DNA of 64,000 nucleotides from assembly GCF_001435315.1 (NCBI RefSeq), contig NZ_AZGK01000005.1, positions 62,001 to 126,000 of the forward strand, written 5' to 3'. Positions 1 to 7,745 of the stretch are shown here, one piece after another. Below the pieces are notes generated by a model. The model made no database searches, had not been told where the DNA came from, and saw only the letters and a program-made list of their open reading frames with translations. Numbering within the stretch: position 1 is the first letter of the stretch; each line of letters starts with the position of its first letter. The DNA comes from Lentilactobacillus parabuchneri DSM 5707 = NBRC 107865 (lineage in GTDB: Bacteria; Bacillota; Bacilli; Lactobacillales; Lactobacillaceae). A program made the position numbers and the translations under genes.

Positions 1-1
1 A

Positions 2-448
2 CAATACTACATCGAGGGTTATGACTTCGAAGATTTGGACCAGGAAGCAGGCATTGTTCTGTATCGATCGGCGTGTTGGTTTAAGCCGGCGCGTAAGGTC
101 AGCTTCGGCAGCTTTTACAGCCTTAACTTGAGAAATCGGTTATTTGACTTGATTCGTTCCAATAATGCCCAAAAGCGGCTCCCAAGTGAACCGTTGACGT
201 CCATTGAGGCCAATGAACGGCTGTATGAAGCAACGGTTGCCGATTATACTGCGAGTAGTCCGGAAACTGCTGCAATCATCGACGAAGAGTTGCGAAAGCT
301 CTACAGCAAATGTTCGCCACTTGAAAAGCGGGCCTTTCATCTCATGATGAATGATCAAGAATTTTCCAAGCTTGATGCAGAGATTCGTCGGGCGATCATT
401 AACGCTTTTGAACGCTGTCGGCGGAAGTTTGATGACGAGATAAATTGA
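2..448 (+). CDS. sigH: Sigma-70 family sigma factor, SigH-like (5' end outside window)
   Basis: The frame is open from base 2, so the N-terminus lies upstream of the window. The visible 148 residues include a region-2-like segment (KVSFGSFYSLNLRNRLFDLI) and a C-terminal stretch (EFSKLDAEIRRAIINAFERC) that looks like a weak region-4 helix-turn-helix. The identification rests mainly on context: in Firmicutes sigH directly precedes rpmG-secE-nusG. In lactic acid bacteria SigH/ComX-type factors direct RNA polymerase to competence promoters; that role is inferred here. Its stop codon overlaps the -35 box of the next promoter. The internal TTG at 35 is not the true start, because homologous sequence continues upstream of it. 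Confidence 0.75.
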   Translation, partial: QYYIEGYDFEDLDQEAGIVLYRSACWFKPARKVSFGSFYSLNLRNRLFDLIRSNNAQKRLPSEPLTSIEANERLYEATVADYTASSPETAAIIDEELRKLYSKCSPLEKRAFHLMMNDQEFSKLDAEIRRAIINAFERCRRKFDDEIN

Positions 449-473
449 CTCTAAACAATTTGAATGCTAAAAT
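445..473 (+). promoter_or_regulatory. Promoter of rpmG-secE
   Basis: TTGACT (445-450), a 17-bp spacer and TAAAAT (468-473). The -35 box overlaps the stop codon of the upstream sigma factor gene. It lies 27 bp ahead of the rpmG start. Confidence 0.7.
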
Positions 474-499
474 TACTATGCTTGTAAGGAGGTGCCGAT

Positions 500-649
500 A
501 TGGCACAAAGAAAAGTCGCTCTGGCTTGTTCGGTTTGTGGATCCCGGAACTATACGATCCCCGCAAATCCCAACCGAACCAAACGCTTGGAGCTCAATAA
601 GTTTTGCAAGTATTGCGGCAAGTATACTTTGCACAAAGAAACTCGTTAA
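500..649 (+). CDS. rpmG: 50S ribosomal protein L33 (zinc-ribbon form)
   Basis: This 49-residue protein of the large ribosomal subunit begins [18 protein letters not shown] and ends [13 protein letters not shown]. Two CxxC pairs (CSVC near residue 10, CKYC near residue 36) mark the zinc-binding version of L33. A GGAGGTG ribosome site lies about 7 bases before the ATG. The order sigH-rpmG-secE-nusG matches Bacillus and its relatives. Firmicutes often carry several L33 paralogues, some lacking the cysteines and replacing this one under zinc limitation; no second copy is in the window. Confidence 0.93.
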   Translation: MAQRKVALACSVCGSRNYTIPANPNRTKRLELNKFCKYCGKYTLHKETR

Positions 650-673
650 TCATAAACGTTAGGGGATAAAATT

Positions 674-850
674 TTGAGATTATTTAATTTTTTCAAGAAA
701 GTCGGCCAGGAAATGAAGTTGGTCACTTGGCCAAACGCATCACAGACACGTACTGATACCAGTACAGTTATCGGTACTTCAATTATCATGGCGATCTTTT
801 TAGGCTTGGTTGATTGGATTGTTCAGTGGGCACTTCAATTTCTTGCATAG
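674..850 (+). CDS. secE: Preprotein translocase subunit SecE
   Basis: A 58-residue single-span membrane protein that clamps SecY in the SecYEG channel. It starts at TTG (674) after AGGGGATAAA. The N-terminal amphipathic segment (FFKKVGQEMKLVTWPN) carries the SecE signature ending in TWP, followed by one hydrophobic helix (about residues 33-55). The length is normal for Firmicutes SecE. It sits 24 bases after rpmG and is followed by a terminator before nusG. The gene is easily missed because of its size and TTG start. Confidence 0.92.
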   Translation: MRLFNFFKKVGQEMKLVTWPNASQTRTDTSTVIGTSIIMAIFLGLVDWIVQWALQFLA

Positions 851-885
851 CCATTTTGGCAAAACTTTGATATAGTTAAGTTGTT

Positions 886-915
886 AAAACCTGCGAAAAG
901 TGTCAGGTTTTTTTA
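886..915 (+). terminator. Rho-independent terminator between secE and nusG
   Basis: AAAACCTG (886-893) pairs with CAGGTTTT (904-911) around a 10-base loop, followed by further T residues. It would separate rpmG-secE transcripts from nusG, or work as an attenuator of read-through. Confidence 0.7.
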
Positions 916-957
916 TTTGAATTAATTTTAGGATGAATTGATGAAGGAGCAAAAATA

Positions 958-1506
958 ATGGTCGAGTCAGCAGAAAAGCAATGGTACGTGTTGCACACTT
1001 ATTCAGGTTATGAAAATAAAGTCAAAATGAACTTGGATAGTCGAAAGGAATCAATGGGAATGCAGGACTACATTTACCGTGTGGTCGTCCCCGAACAAGA
1101 AGAACATGAAGTTAAGAACGGCAAGGACAAAGTTAAGATGGACAAGACGTTCCCGGGTTATGTGTTAGTGGAAATGATCATGACTGACCAGGCCTGGTAT
1201 ATCGTCCGAAACACTCCTGGCGTTACCGGATTTGTCGGGTCCCATGGCCAAGGTAGTAAGCCAACACCGCTGCTTCCTGACGAAGTGGATTTGGTCCTTA
1301 AACGAATCGGAATGAGTTCACGCCATGAGGATCTTGATGTCAACATTGGCGATACGGTTAAGATTGTTGATGGGGCGTTTACCGGCCTCGATGGCAAAGT
1401 AACTGAAGTTGACAACGAAAAGCAGCGTCTGAAGGTAAACATTGAAATGTTTGGTCGTGAAACCAGCACTGATCTGGACTTTAATCAGGTGGATACTGCC
1501 CTTTAA
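958..1506 (+). CDS. nusG: Transcription termination/antitermination factor NusG
   Basis: A 182-residue protein with an N-terminal NGN domain (QWYVLHTYSGYENKV at residues 8-22, FPGYVLVEM near 65-73, VRNTPGVTGFVG near 83-94) and a C-terminal KOW domain (about residues 125-160, with DTVKIVDGAFTGLDGKV). NusG binds RNA polymerase and modulates pausing, termination and coupling to translation. The ATG follows a GAAGGAGC ribosome site. It lies next to secE as in most bacteria, although a terminator stands between the two. Confidence 0.97.
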   Translation: MVESAEKQWYVLHTYSGYENKVKMNLDSRKESMGMQDYIYRVVVPEQEEHEVKNGKDKVKMDKTFPGYVLVEMIMTDQAWYIVRNTPGVTGFVGSHGQGSKPTPLLPDEVDLVLKRIGMSSRHEDLDVNIGDTVKIVDGAFTGLDGKVTEVDNEKQRLKVNIEMFGRETSTDLDFNQVDTAL

Positions 1507-1525
1507 TTCAAAGTAGGTGGTCGTT

Positions 1526-2377
1526 ATGGTTGGAATAACGATTGGAATGATTGTTTTAGTGCTCTTGGTAATGATTCCCGCGTCTTTTAAGTTTGTCGCG
1601 CTGGGAAAACCCAAAACTCGGCAGACGGTCGGCGCTTTAGAACCTGCTGATCAAATTCCAACGATCTTTCTCCCTGGATATTTTGGCAACAGATTTTCAT
1701 TTGGTCGTCTGCTGAATCGGTTGTCGCTTCGGTATCAGGCAAACAAGTCGATGGTGGTTAGAGTTGACCTGCACGGCAGGATTCGGATTCGTGGAACCAT
1801 CAGTCAATCACGGCCAATGATTCAGGTATTGTTTGCCAACAAACTATCAAGACCTGAACAGCAGGCCACCTGGCTAGCTGATATTTGTCGGGCGCTTCAT
1901 GACCGATATGGGGTCAATCAGGTTAATTTGGTGGGACATTCGATGGGCTGCATTACTATATTCTGGTTTTTAACCCATCAGTCTGCGACCAGTATGGTAA
2001 CCGTGAAGCGCGTCGTTGCAATTGCCGGGCCGTTTAATGATTCTGAAATTGCCCGAAGAACCAGTGACATTGACGCCTATCCACTTAACGCAAAGGGACC
2101 GGTAAAGAAGATGCCCATTTATCGCGCCCTTTCCAAACGGGTTTTTGCGATTCCCAAAGGCATTCAAGTTCTTAATATTGCCGGTCGGATCAGCAATCTT
2201 CAGCAAGATGACGGGCAGGTGTCGCTTAACAGTGCTTTTTCTTTGCGGTATCTGCTTCGCGCGCCCGTTGAACAGTATCGAGAACTCGTGATCCATGGCA
2301 AGCGGGCCACCCACAGACTACTCCATGAAAATTCGGAAGTTGATGAGGGCATCGCAAAATTTATTTGGAATCTATAA
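1526..2377 (+). CDS. DUF915 alpha/beta hydrolase, membrane-anchored
   Basis: A 283-residue protein with one N-terminal hydrophobic segment (residues 2-24) that could be a signal anchor, then an alpha/beta hydrolase fold. The nucleophile elbow reads GHSMGC (about residues 137-142), and a late His (THRLL) probably completes the triad. IFLPGYFGNRFSFGRLL is the oxyanion-side loop typical of the DUF915 cell-surface hydrolases common in lactobacilli; their substrate is unknown. I chose the ATG at 1526 because AGGTGG lies just upstream; a GTG at 1517 overlaps that site. The gene is inserted between nusG and rplK, which are usually adjacent. Confidence 0.8.
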   Translation: MVGITIGMIVLVLLVMIPASFKFVALGKPKTRQTVGALEPADQIPTIFLPGYFGNRFSFGRLLNRLSLRYQANKSMVVRVDLHGRIRIRGTISQSRPMIQVLFANKLSRPEQQATWLADICRALHDRYGVNQVNLVGHSMGCITIFWFLTHQSATSMVTVKRVVAIAGPFNDSEIARRTSDIDAYPLNAKGPVKKMPIYRALSKRVFAIPKGIQVLNIAGRISNLQQDDGQVSLNSAFSLRYLLRAPVEQYRELVIHGKRATHRLLHENSEVDEGIAKFIWNL

Positions 2378-2383
2378 ATTAGG

Positions 2384-2412
2384 TTGTTGATTGAAGATGT
2401 TTATGTTATATT
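2384..2412 (+). promoter_or_regulatory. Promoter of rplK-rplA
   Basis: TTGTTG (2384-2389), a 17-bp spacer and TATATT (2407-2412). It lies just after the DUF915 stop and gives a leader of about 75 bases before rplK. Confidence 0.6.
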
Positions 2413-2419
2413 AGTATGG

Positions 2420-2490
2420 TATGTTTAAGCATACCCACGTGGGAGGAGAAATTTTCATCTCCATTTACCACACACGGACTTAAGGAGGTT
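2420..2490 (+). promoter_or_regulatory. L11 operon leader, probable L1 autoregulatory site
   Basis: The leader has a CGTGGGAGG element (2438-2446), then a segment able to fold back (GGAG with CTCC, GTGG with CCAC) before the AAGGAGGT ribosome site. L1 is known to repress its own operon by binding a leader that mimics its 23S rRNA site. The same 9-mer recurs before rplA. The assignment is by position and motif only. Confidence 0.5.
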
Positions 2491-2497
2491 ATGTCTC

Positions 2498-2923
2498 GTG
2501 GCTAAAAAAGTAGCGAATATTGTTAAATTGCAAATTCCAGCGGGCAAAGCAACACCTGCCCCTCCAGTTGGACCTGCATTAGGTCAAGCAGGTATCAACA
2601 TCATGGGATTCACAAAGGAATTTAATGCACGTACTGCCGATCAGGCAGGGATGATTATTCCTGTTGTCATTACTGTGTATGAAGATCGTTCATTCGACTT
2701 CATTACCAAGACTCCACCTGCTGCTGTGTTACTCAAGAAAGCTGCTGGTGTTCAAAAGGGTTCCGGCGAACCAAACACTAACAAGGTCGCAACTGTTACC
2801 AAAGACCAAGTTAAAGAAATTGCCGAAACTAAAATGAAAGACCTAAACGCAGCTGATGTTGAAGCAGCAATGCGCATGGTTGAAGGTACTGCACGTAGCA
2901 TGGGCTTTACTGTCGAAGGATAG
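2498..2923 (+). CDS. rplK: 50S ribosomal protein L11
   Basis: A 141-residue protein of the GTPase-associated centre of the 50S subunit. The N-terminal domain shows [20 protein letters not shown] (residues 8-27), the classic L11 signature with the proline-rich linker; the C-terminal RNA-binding domain ends [12 protein letters not shown]. It starts at GTG (2498), 8 bases after TAAGGAGGT; an ATG at 2491 is out of frame. It is the first gene of the rplK-rplA unit. Confidence 0.98.
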   Translation: MAKKVANIVKLQIPAGKATPAPPVGPALGQAGINIMGFTKEFNARTADQAGMIIPVVITVYEDRSFDFITKTPPAAVLLKKAAGVQKGSGEPNTNKVATVTKDQVKEIAETKMKDLNAADVEAAMRMVEGTARSMGFTVEG

Positions 2924-3023
2924 TTTGACCATTCTATAGTCGGGACTTTTAACGGTGATGCACTGTTTCACGTCGCGTGGGAGGTTTATCCGTTATAACC
3001 ACAAAGCAAGGAGGAAAACACAC

Positions 3024-3731
3024 ATGGCTCGTAAAAGAGGTAAAAATTACAAGGCAGCTGTCGAAAAGGTTGAAGCTGGAAAAGCATACCCAATCCAAGA
3101 CGCTGTTAAGTTAATTAAGGATATTGATTTTGCAAAGTTCGACTCAACAGTCGAAATTGTATTTAAATTAAACGTTGATACTAAGCAGGCTGACCAACAA
3201 TTACGTGGTGCTGTTGTCTTACCTAATGGAACTGGTAAGGAACAAACAGTTATCGTATTTGCAAAGGGTGACAATGCTAAAGCAGCTAAAGATGCTGGCG
3301 CTGACTTTGTCGGTGACACTGATTTGGTTGAAAAGATTCAAGACGGTTGGCTTGACTTCGATGTTGCAATTGCAACACCTGATATGATGGCTCAAGTAGG
3401 TCGTTTAGGTCGAGTTCTTGGACCTAAAGGCTTAATGCCAAACCCTAAGACTGGAACCGTTACAATGGATGTTACCAAAGCTGTTCAAGAATCAAAGGCT
3501 GGTAAGGTTACTTATCGGACTGACCGTGACGGTAACGTTGCTGTTCCAGTTGGTAAGGCTTCATTTGATAACGACAAGTTGCTTGGTAACTTGAAGACAA
3601 TCGAAGATGTTATTGTAAAGGCACGTCCAGCTTCTGTTCGTGGCGTTTACGTTAACAATGTTTCAATTTCAACAACCTTTGGCCCTGGTGTCAAAGTTGA
3701 TCTTGACTCATTTGCATCTGTTGAAGCTTAG
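3024..3731 (+). CDS. rplA: 50S ribosomal protein L1
   Basis: A 235-residue protein of the L1 stalk, which also acts as translational repressor of its own operon in well-studied bacteria. It begins [20 protein letters not shown] and contains the signature [15 protein letters not shown] (near residues 133-147). The ATG at 3024 follows AAGGAGGA. The reading frame is open further upstream, but that extension is not L1-like and overlaps the structured rplK-rplA gap. The length is normal for Firmicutes L1. Confidence 0.98.
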   Translation: MARKRGKNYKAAVEKVEAGKAYPIQDAVKLIKDIDFAKFDSTVEIVFKLNVDTKQADQQLRGAVVLPNGTGKEQTVIVFAKGDNAKAAKDAGADFVGDTDLVEKIQDGWLDFDVAIATPDMMAQVGRLGRVLGPKGLMPNPKTGTVTMDVTKAVQESKAGKVTYRTDRDGNVAVPVGKASFDNDKLLGNLKTIEDVIVKARPASVRGVYVNNVSISTTFGPGVKVDLDSFASVEA

Positions 3732-3760
3732 TTAGATCAGATTAAATAAAAAATCCCTAA

Positions 3761-3790
3761 TTGACGGCCCATCACAATTTGTGATAGACT
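3761..3790 (+). promoter_or_regulatory. Promoter of rplJ-rplL
   Basis: TTGACG (3761-3766), an 18-bp spacer and TAGACT (3785-3790). The spacer holds a perfect 15-base palindrome, ATCACAATTTGTGAT (3771-3785). Transcription would begin near 3797, at the 5' end of the L10 leader. Confidence 0.6.
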
Positions 3791-3796
3791 GTTAGT

Positions 3797-3902
3797 TGCT
3801 GATATATTCGCCTAAGACTCAGGTGGCTTTATGCCTTAATATCCTGCCGAGGAAAGTGTTTACTTTTTTCCTATGTCTGGGTGGGCATAGGGATTTTTTA
3901 TT
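3797..3902 (+). promoter_or_regulatory. L10 leader RNA with transcription attenuator
   Basis: The sequence CGCCTAAGACTCAGGTGGC followed by ATCCTGCCGAGGAAAGTG is the conserved core of the L10 leader that precedes rplJ in many Firmicutes. L10(L12)4 binds it to limit expression of rplJ-rplL. It ends in a terminator: CCTATG (3870-3875) pairs with CATAGG (3886-3891), followed by GATTTTTTATT. Confidence 0.88.
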
Positions 3903-3935
3903 AAATCCCAACAATTATTTTGGGAGGTGAATTTC

Positions 3936-4448
3936 GTGAGTGAAAAAGCTGTTGCTGTAAAAGCACAAAAGGTTGAAGCTGTTACTGAGGAATTGAAGAA
4001 TGCTTCATCTGTTGTCATCGTCAACTATCGTGGTTTGACGGTTGCTGAAGTGACCGACTTACGTAAGCAATTACGTGATGAGGGCGTTAAGATGGAGGTT
4101 ATCAAGAACAAAGTGATGGACCGTGCCGCTACCAAAGCTGGTTTTGAAGAATTAAAGCCAACTTTTGCCGGCCCTACTGCTGTTGTATTTTCATCAGAGG
4201 ATCCTATTGCAGGACCTAAGATTATCCACAACTTTACAAAGACTAACGACCAAATTAAGATTAAAGGCGGCGTTATCGATGGCCAAGTTGCCAGTCTTGA
4301 TGAAATTACTGCCTACGCTGCATTGCCTAGCCGTGAAGAATTGTTATCAACTCTTGCTAACATTCTTCAAGCACCTGTCCGTAACTTTGCGTACGGTGTT
4401 AAAGCTATTGCTGATAAGAAACAATCTGACGATGGCGACGCTGCCTAA
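3936..4448 (+). CDS. rplJ: 50S ribosomal protein L10
   Basis: A 170-residue base of the ribosomal stalk that anchors L7/L12 dimers. The N-terminal domain includes SSVVIVNYRGLTVAEVTDLR (near residues 24-43), and the long C-terminal helix (EELLSTLANILQAPVRNFAY) is the L12-binding segment. It starts at GTG (3936) after GGGAGGTGA; a GTG at 3927 overlaps that ribosome site and is unlikely. It is preceded by the autoregulatory L10 leader and cotranscribed with rplL. Confidence 0.97.
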   Translation: MSEKAVAVKAQKVEAVTEELKNASSVVIVNYRGLTVAEVTDLRKQLRDEGVKMEVIKNKVMDRAATKAGFEELKPTFAGPTAVVFSSEDPIAGPKIIHNFTKTNDQIKIKGGVIDGQVASLDEITAYAALPSREELLSTLANILQAPVRNFAYGVKAIADKKQSDDGDAA

Positions 4449-4488
4449 TCAGAACTAAATAATTCCAATTAAAATGGAGGAAAATATA

Positions 4489-4854
4489 ATGGCTTTTGAT
4501 AAAGATAATATTATTGACCAATTAAAAGATGCTTCAATTTCTGACCTTAACGACTTAGTTAAGTCAATTGAAGACGAATTCGGTGTTTCAGCTGCTGCTC
4601 CAGTTGCAGCTGCTGGTGCTGCTGGCGGCGACGGTGCTGCTAAAGATTCATACGACGTTGAATTAACTGAATCCGGTGACCAAAAGGTTAAAGCCATCAA
4701 GGCTATCCGTGACATCACTGGTCTTGGTTTGAAAGATGCTAAAGGACTTGTTGACAAGGTTCCTTCAGTTATCAAGGAAGGCGTTTCAGAAGACGAAGCC
4801 AACAAGATCAAGGAACAACTTGAAGCCGTTGGTGGCGTTGTTACCCTTAAGTAG
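4489..4854 (+). CDS. rplL: 50S ribosomal protein L7/L12
   Basis: A 121-residue stalk protein that recruits and activates translational GTPases. It shows an N-terminal dimerisation helix region, an Ala/Gly-rich hinge ([17 protein letters not shown]) and the C-terminal factor-binding domain ([20 protein letters not shown]). The ATG at 4489 is 8 bases after GGAGG; the ATG at 4474 overlaps that site and is rejected. It ends the rplJ-rplL unit before a strong terminator. Confidence 0.98.
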   Translation: MAFDKDNIIDQLKDASISDLNDLVKSIEDEFGVSAAAPVAAAGAAGGDGAAKDSYDVELTESGDQKVKAIKAIRDITGLGLKDAKGLVDKVPSVIKEGVSEDEANKIKEQLEAVGGVVTLK

Positions 4855-4876
4855 TCGTTTTACGACTCACATACAA

Positions 4877-4922
4877 GAAGAGGCCGGTGCAAACGAAAGT
4901 TTGTATTCGACCTCTTTTTTTA
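4877..4922 (+). terminator. Terminator of rplJ-rplL
   Basis: AAGAGG near 4878 pairs with CCTCTT near 4911, with an inner AAAC/GTTT stem, followed by a run of seven T residues. Confidence 0.85.
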
Positions 4923-4969
4923 ATCTGCTGGCGGGCTGGGAGTCAAATTCAATTCAGTGCGCACATTGA

Positions 4970-4998
4970 TTGTGTCATCGATTATTTATTGGCATAAT
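4970..4998 (+). promoter_or_regulatory. Possible promoter of mprF
   Basis: TTGTGT (4970-4975), a 17-bp spacer and CATAAT (4993-4998) preceded by TG, which gives an extended -10. The -35 is weak. Confidence 0.45.
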
Positions 4999-5042
4999 GG
5001 AAGCAGAGTTAATTATTCAAAATGAAATAACGGAGGCAAATA

Positions 5043-7634
5043 ATGTTTAATAAGCTTAAGGATTTTATTGATAAACGGATGACCCTAATTAAATTAATTT
5101 TTGTCTTCTCGGTTTTAATTTTCGTTGTGCGTCAATTGGCAAAAATTATTCGGGAAGTGAATGGGGAACAATTCAAGACTGTGCTAGCGAGTCAAAGTCA
5201 GAGCTCACTGTTGATCATGCTGATTGTCGGCTTTATTTCAATTTTGCCGATGCTGGTCTATGATTATTCAATTATTCAATTTTTACCCGGCAAATTTTCA
5301 CCTGGATACATAGTGCGTAGTGGCTGGATCGTGAATACGTTTACCAATCTGCTCGGATTTGGTGGCCTTCTTGGGGCTAGTTTACGAGCCAATTTTTATG
5401 GTAAAAATGCCTCCCGCAAGCAGATTTTATATGCAATTTCGAAAGTTGCCCTGTTCTTGATTTCAGGACTATCATTACTTTGTTTTGTTTCGTTGATCAT
5501 GATTTTTGGCTTTGGAATTGGGACGCCCCTTGCCCAATACTGGATTTGGCTTGTTGGTGGGGCGATTTATTTTCCAGGTGTGTTGATCTTTACCAAGCTC
5601 AATAATTCGCAGTTTTTCAGTGATTTGACCACCAAGCAGGAACTAATTATGACCGGCGGATCATTTATGGAGTGGGGAAGTGCGCTTGGGTTCTTCATTT
5701 TGATTGGTTACTTGATGAAGCTGCCAATTGATTTTAGCCTGGTGATTCCAATCTTTGTGGTCGCAAACGTGGCGGGGGTTGTTTCCATGATTCCTGGCGG
5801 TCTGGGGTCTTTTGATATATTTGTCATTATTGGACTCGGCTTCATTGGGGTTGCCCGCAGCGATGCTTTGGTCTGGATCCTTCTTTATCGGCTTTTCTAT
5901 TACCTGCTGCCATTTATTGTTGGCACGATCTTATTTGTTCACGATACCGGTAGTAAATTTAACACGTATTTGGATGATATTCCACGGCACTTGGTCAAAC
6001 GTGCCGCCCAAATTTTTCTGACTGGATTTATGTATTTTTCCGGACTGATGATGTTACTGTTTGCCACTGTGCCGAATGTGGTCATCGTCAACCGGCTATA
6101 TATTAAATTAGTTCCGTACTCGATCTTTTTTGTGAGCCATATGATGAATATTGTTGTCGCCTTTCTGTTGATTGGACTGGCGAGTGGGATTTGGGCGCGG
6201 ACACGGAGAGCGTTTGGACCAACCATGCTGGTCTTAATTCTGTCAATTCTCAATACCTGGTTCAACGAGGCTTTCACTTGGCGGATGGTGCTGTTACTCG
6301 TATTGATTCTGGTTACTTTATGGCTGTCTCGAAGCGTTCTATACCGAGACCGGATGGCAAACTCGTGGGGTATAATGCTCTTCAATGGGTCTATTTTTGT
6401 TGTGACCTTCGTCATATACGCCTTGATTGGGATTGCTGCCAATAAAAAAACACCGCTTCACTTTGATAAGGCTTATCTGTTTCCTTCAGCTGCCGCTTGG
6501 TTAACCGGTTTTATCGGGCTGTTAGTCGCACTGCTGGTTCTTGTTGGCATCAATGCATACCTGACAGCCGGACAGCCGGCATGGCTCCTGAAGCGTTTTG
6601 ATGCCGATCGGGTCAAGGCGGTGATCGAAAAATTTGGCGGCAACGAAAATAGCCACCTAGCTTTCCTACGGGATAAACGGATTTACTTTTATCAAGAAGA
6701 TGGCCAAGATGTTGTCTTCTTCATGTATCGCCGAATTTCCGACAAATTATTAATTATGGGAGAACCGATTGGAGACCCCGAAAAATTCCCGGCTGCGATC
6801 GATGACTTTGTTGCCAAGGCGGATCAGTCAGACCTCAAGCTTGTCTTCTATGAAATTAATCAGGAATTGACCATGAGCCTGCATGAGAGCGGGTTTGATT
6901 TCATCAAAACAGGTGAGGATGGACTCGTTGATTTGGACAGCTTTACCTTGAGCGGCAAACGCCATCGTGGTGAGCGTGCCTTGATGCATAAGTTTGATCG
7001 CGAAGGTTATCAGTTTGAAATTCTTCAGCCACCATTCACTGACAGCTTGATGACGACTTTAAAGCAAATTTCGGATGAGTGGCTGGACCATAAGGCTGAA
7101 AAGGGGTTTTCTCTTGGATTCTTTGACCGCTATTACCTCGAGCAAGCACCAATTGCCGTCATGAGGGATAAAGCAGGCAAAATTGTCGCTTTTGCCAATG
7201 TGATGCCTGATGGTAACAAGACGACCACCTCGATTGATTTGATGCGCTCATCCTCAGAGGCCCCGTCCGGAATTATGGATGGGATTTTGATTAACCTGTA
7301 TCAAGACGCTCATGAAAAGGGGTATCGATATTTCGATCTGGGAATGTCTCCTTTTTCAAATGTTGGGACGTCGCGATTCAGTTTTACCCAGGAACGGATC
7401 GTCCATTTGATTTATCAGTATGGGTATCGCCTGTATAGTTTTGAAGGGCTGCGATCCTACAAAGATAAGTACGTTGACAACTGGGAATCAAAATATATTG
7501 CTTATTATCGTCACAGTGCCCTTGTATTCGCTGTTCTACAAATTCTCTTGGTCGTTAATCAACCGCGTAATAAAAAGCCTGATAAGCTATCGAGAACCCT
7601 GCGATATTTTGTGGATATTGACGAGACTGAATAA
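5043..7634 (+). CDS. mprF: Phosphatidylglycerol lysyltransferase/flippase MprF
   Basis: An 863-residue membrane protein. The N-terminal two thirds (about residues 1-520) hold many hydrophobic spans, including the flippase motif region with MIPGGLGSFD (near 250-260). The soluble C-terminal part (about 540-850) is the DUF2156 aminoacyl transferase domain (FFMYRRISDKLLIMGEPIGD; YFDLGMSPFSNVG). MprF transfers lysine from Lys-tRNA to phosphatidylglycerol and flips the product outward, lowering surface negative charge and sensitivity to cationic peptides. Length and two-part build match the Staphylococcus/Bacillus family. Amino-acid specificity cannot be read from sequence alone. It appears monocistronic, between two terminators. 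Confidence 0.95.
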   Translation: MFNKLKDFIDKRMTLIKLIFVFSVLIFVVRQLAKIIREVNGEQFKTVLASQSQSSLLIMLIVGFISILPMLVYDYSIIQFLPGKFSPGYIVRSGWIVNTFTNLLGFGGLLGASLRANFYGKNASRKQILYAISKVALFLISGLSLLCFVSLIMIFGFGIGTPLAQYWIWLVGGAIYFPGVLIFTKLNNSQFFSDLTTKQELIMTGGSFMEWGSALGFFILIGYLMKLPIDFSLVIPIFVVANVAGVVSMIPGGLGSFDIFVIIGLGFIGVARSDALVWILLYRLFYYLLPFIVGTILFVHDTGSKFNTYLDDIPRHLVKRAAQIFLTGFMYFSGLMMLLFATVPNVVIVNRLYIKLVPYSIFFVSHMMNIVVAFLLIGLASGIWARTRRAFGPTMLVLILSILNTWFNEAFTWRMVLLLVLILVTLWLSRSVLYRDRMANSWGIMLFNGSIFVVTFVIYALIGIAANKKTPLHFDKAYLFPSAAAWLTGFIGLLVALLVLVGINAYLTAGQPAWLLKRFDADRVKAVIEKFGGNENSHLAFLRDKRIYFYQEDGQDVVFFMYRRISDKLLIMGEPIGDPEKFPAAIDDFVAKADQSDLKLVFYEINQELTMSLHESGFDFIKTGEDGLVDLDSFTLSGKRHRGERALMHKFDREGYQFEILQPPFTDSLMTTLKQISDEWLDHKAEKGFSLGFFDRYYLEQAPIAVMRDKAGKIVAFANVMPDGNKTTTSIDLMRSSSEAPSGIMDGILINLYQDAHEKGYRYFDLGMSPFSNVGTSRFSFTQERIVHLIYQYGYRLYSFEGLRSYKDKYVDNWESKYIAYYRHSALVFAVLQILLVVNQPRNKKPDKLSRTLRYFVDIDETE

Positions 7635-7698
7635 TCATTGAAATCGCGGCGCGTTTATTTGCATCGTGAATGAGCCAATCAGCCCCGGATGACGATTT

Positions 7699-7745
7699 AG
7701 CCCGGTTAGAAATTGATTCATGTCAATTTTTAGCCGGGCTTTTTG
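7699..7745 (+). terminator. Terminator of mprF
   Basis: AGCCCGG (7699-7705) pairs with CCGGGCT (7734-7740), extended by an inner AAATTGA/TCAATTT pairing, followed by TTTTT. Confidence 0.85.

Noticed and set aside
2955-3023. N-terminal extension of the rplA frame from 2955
   Set aside because: It lies in the structured rplK-rplA gap, is not L1-like, and the ATG at 3024 has a perfect ribosome site.
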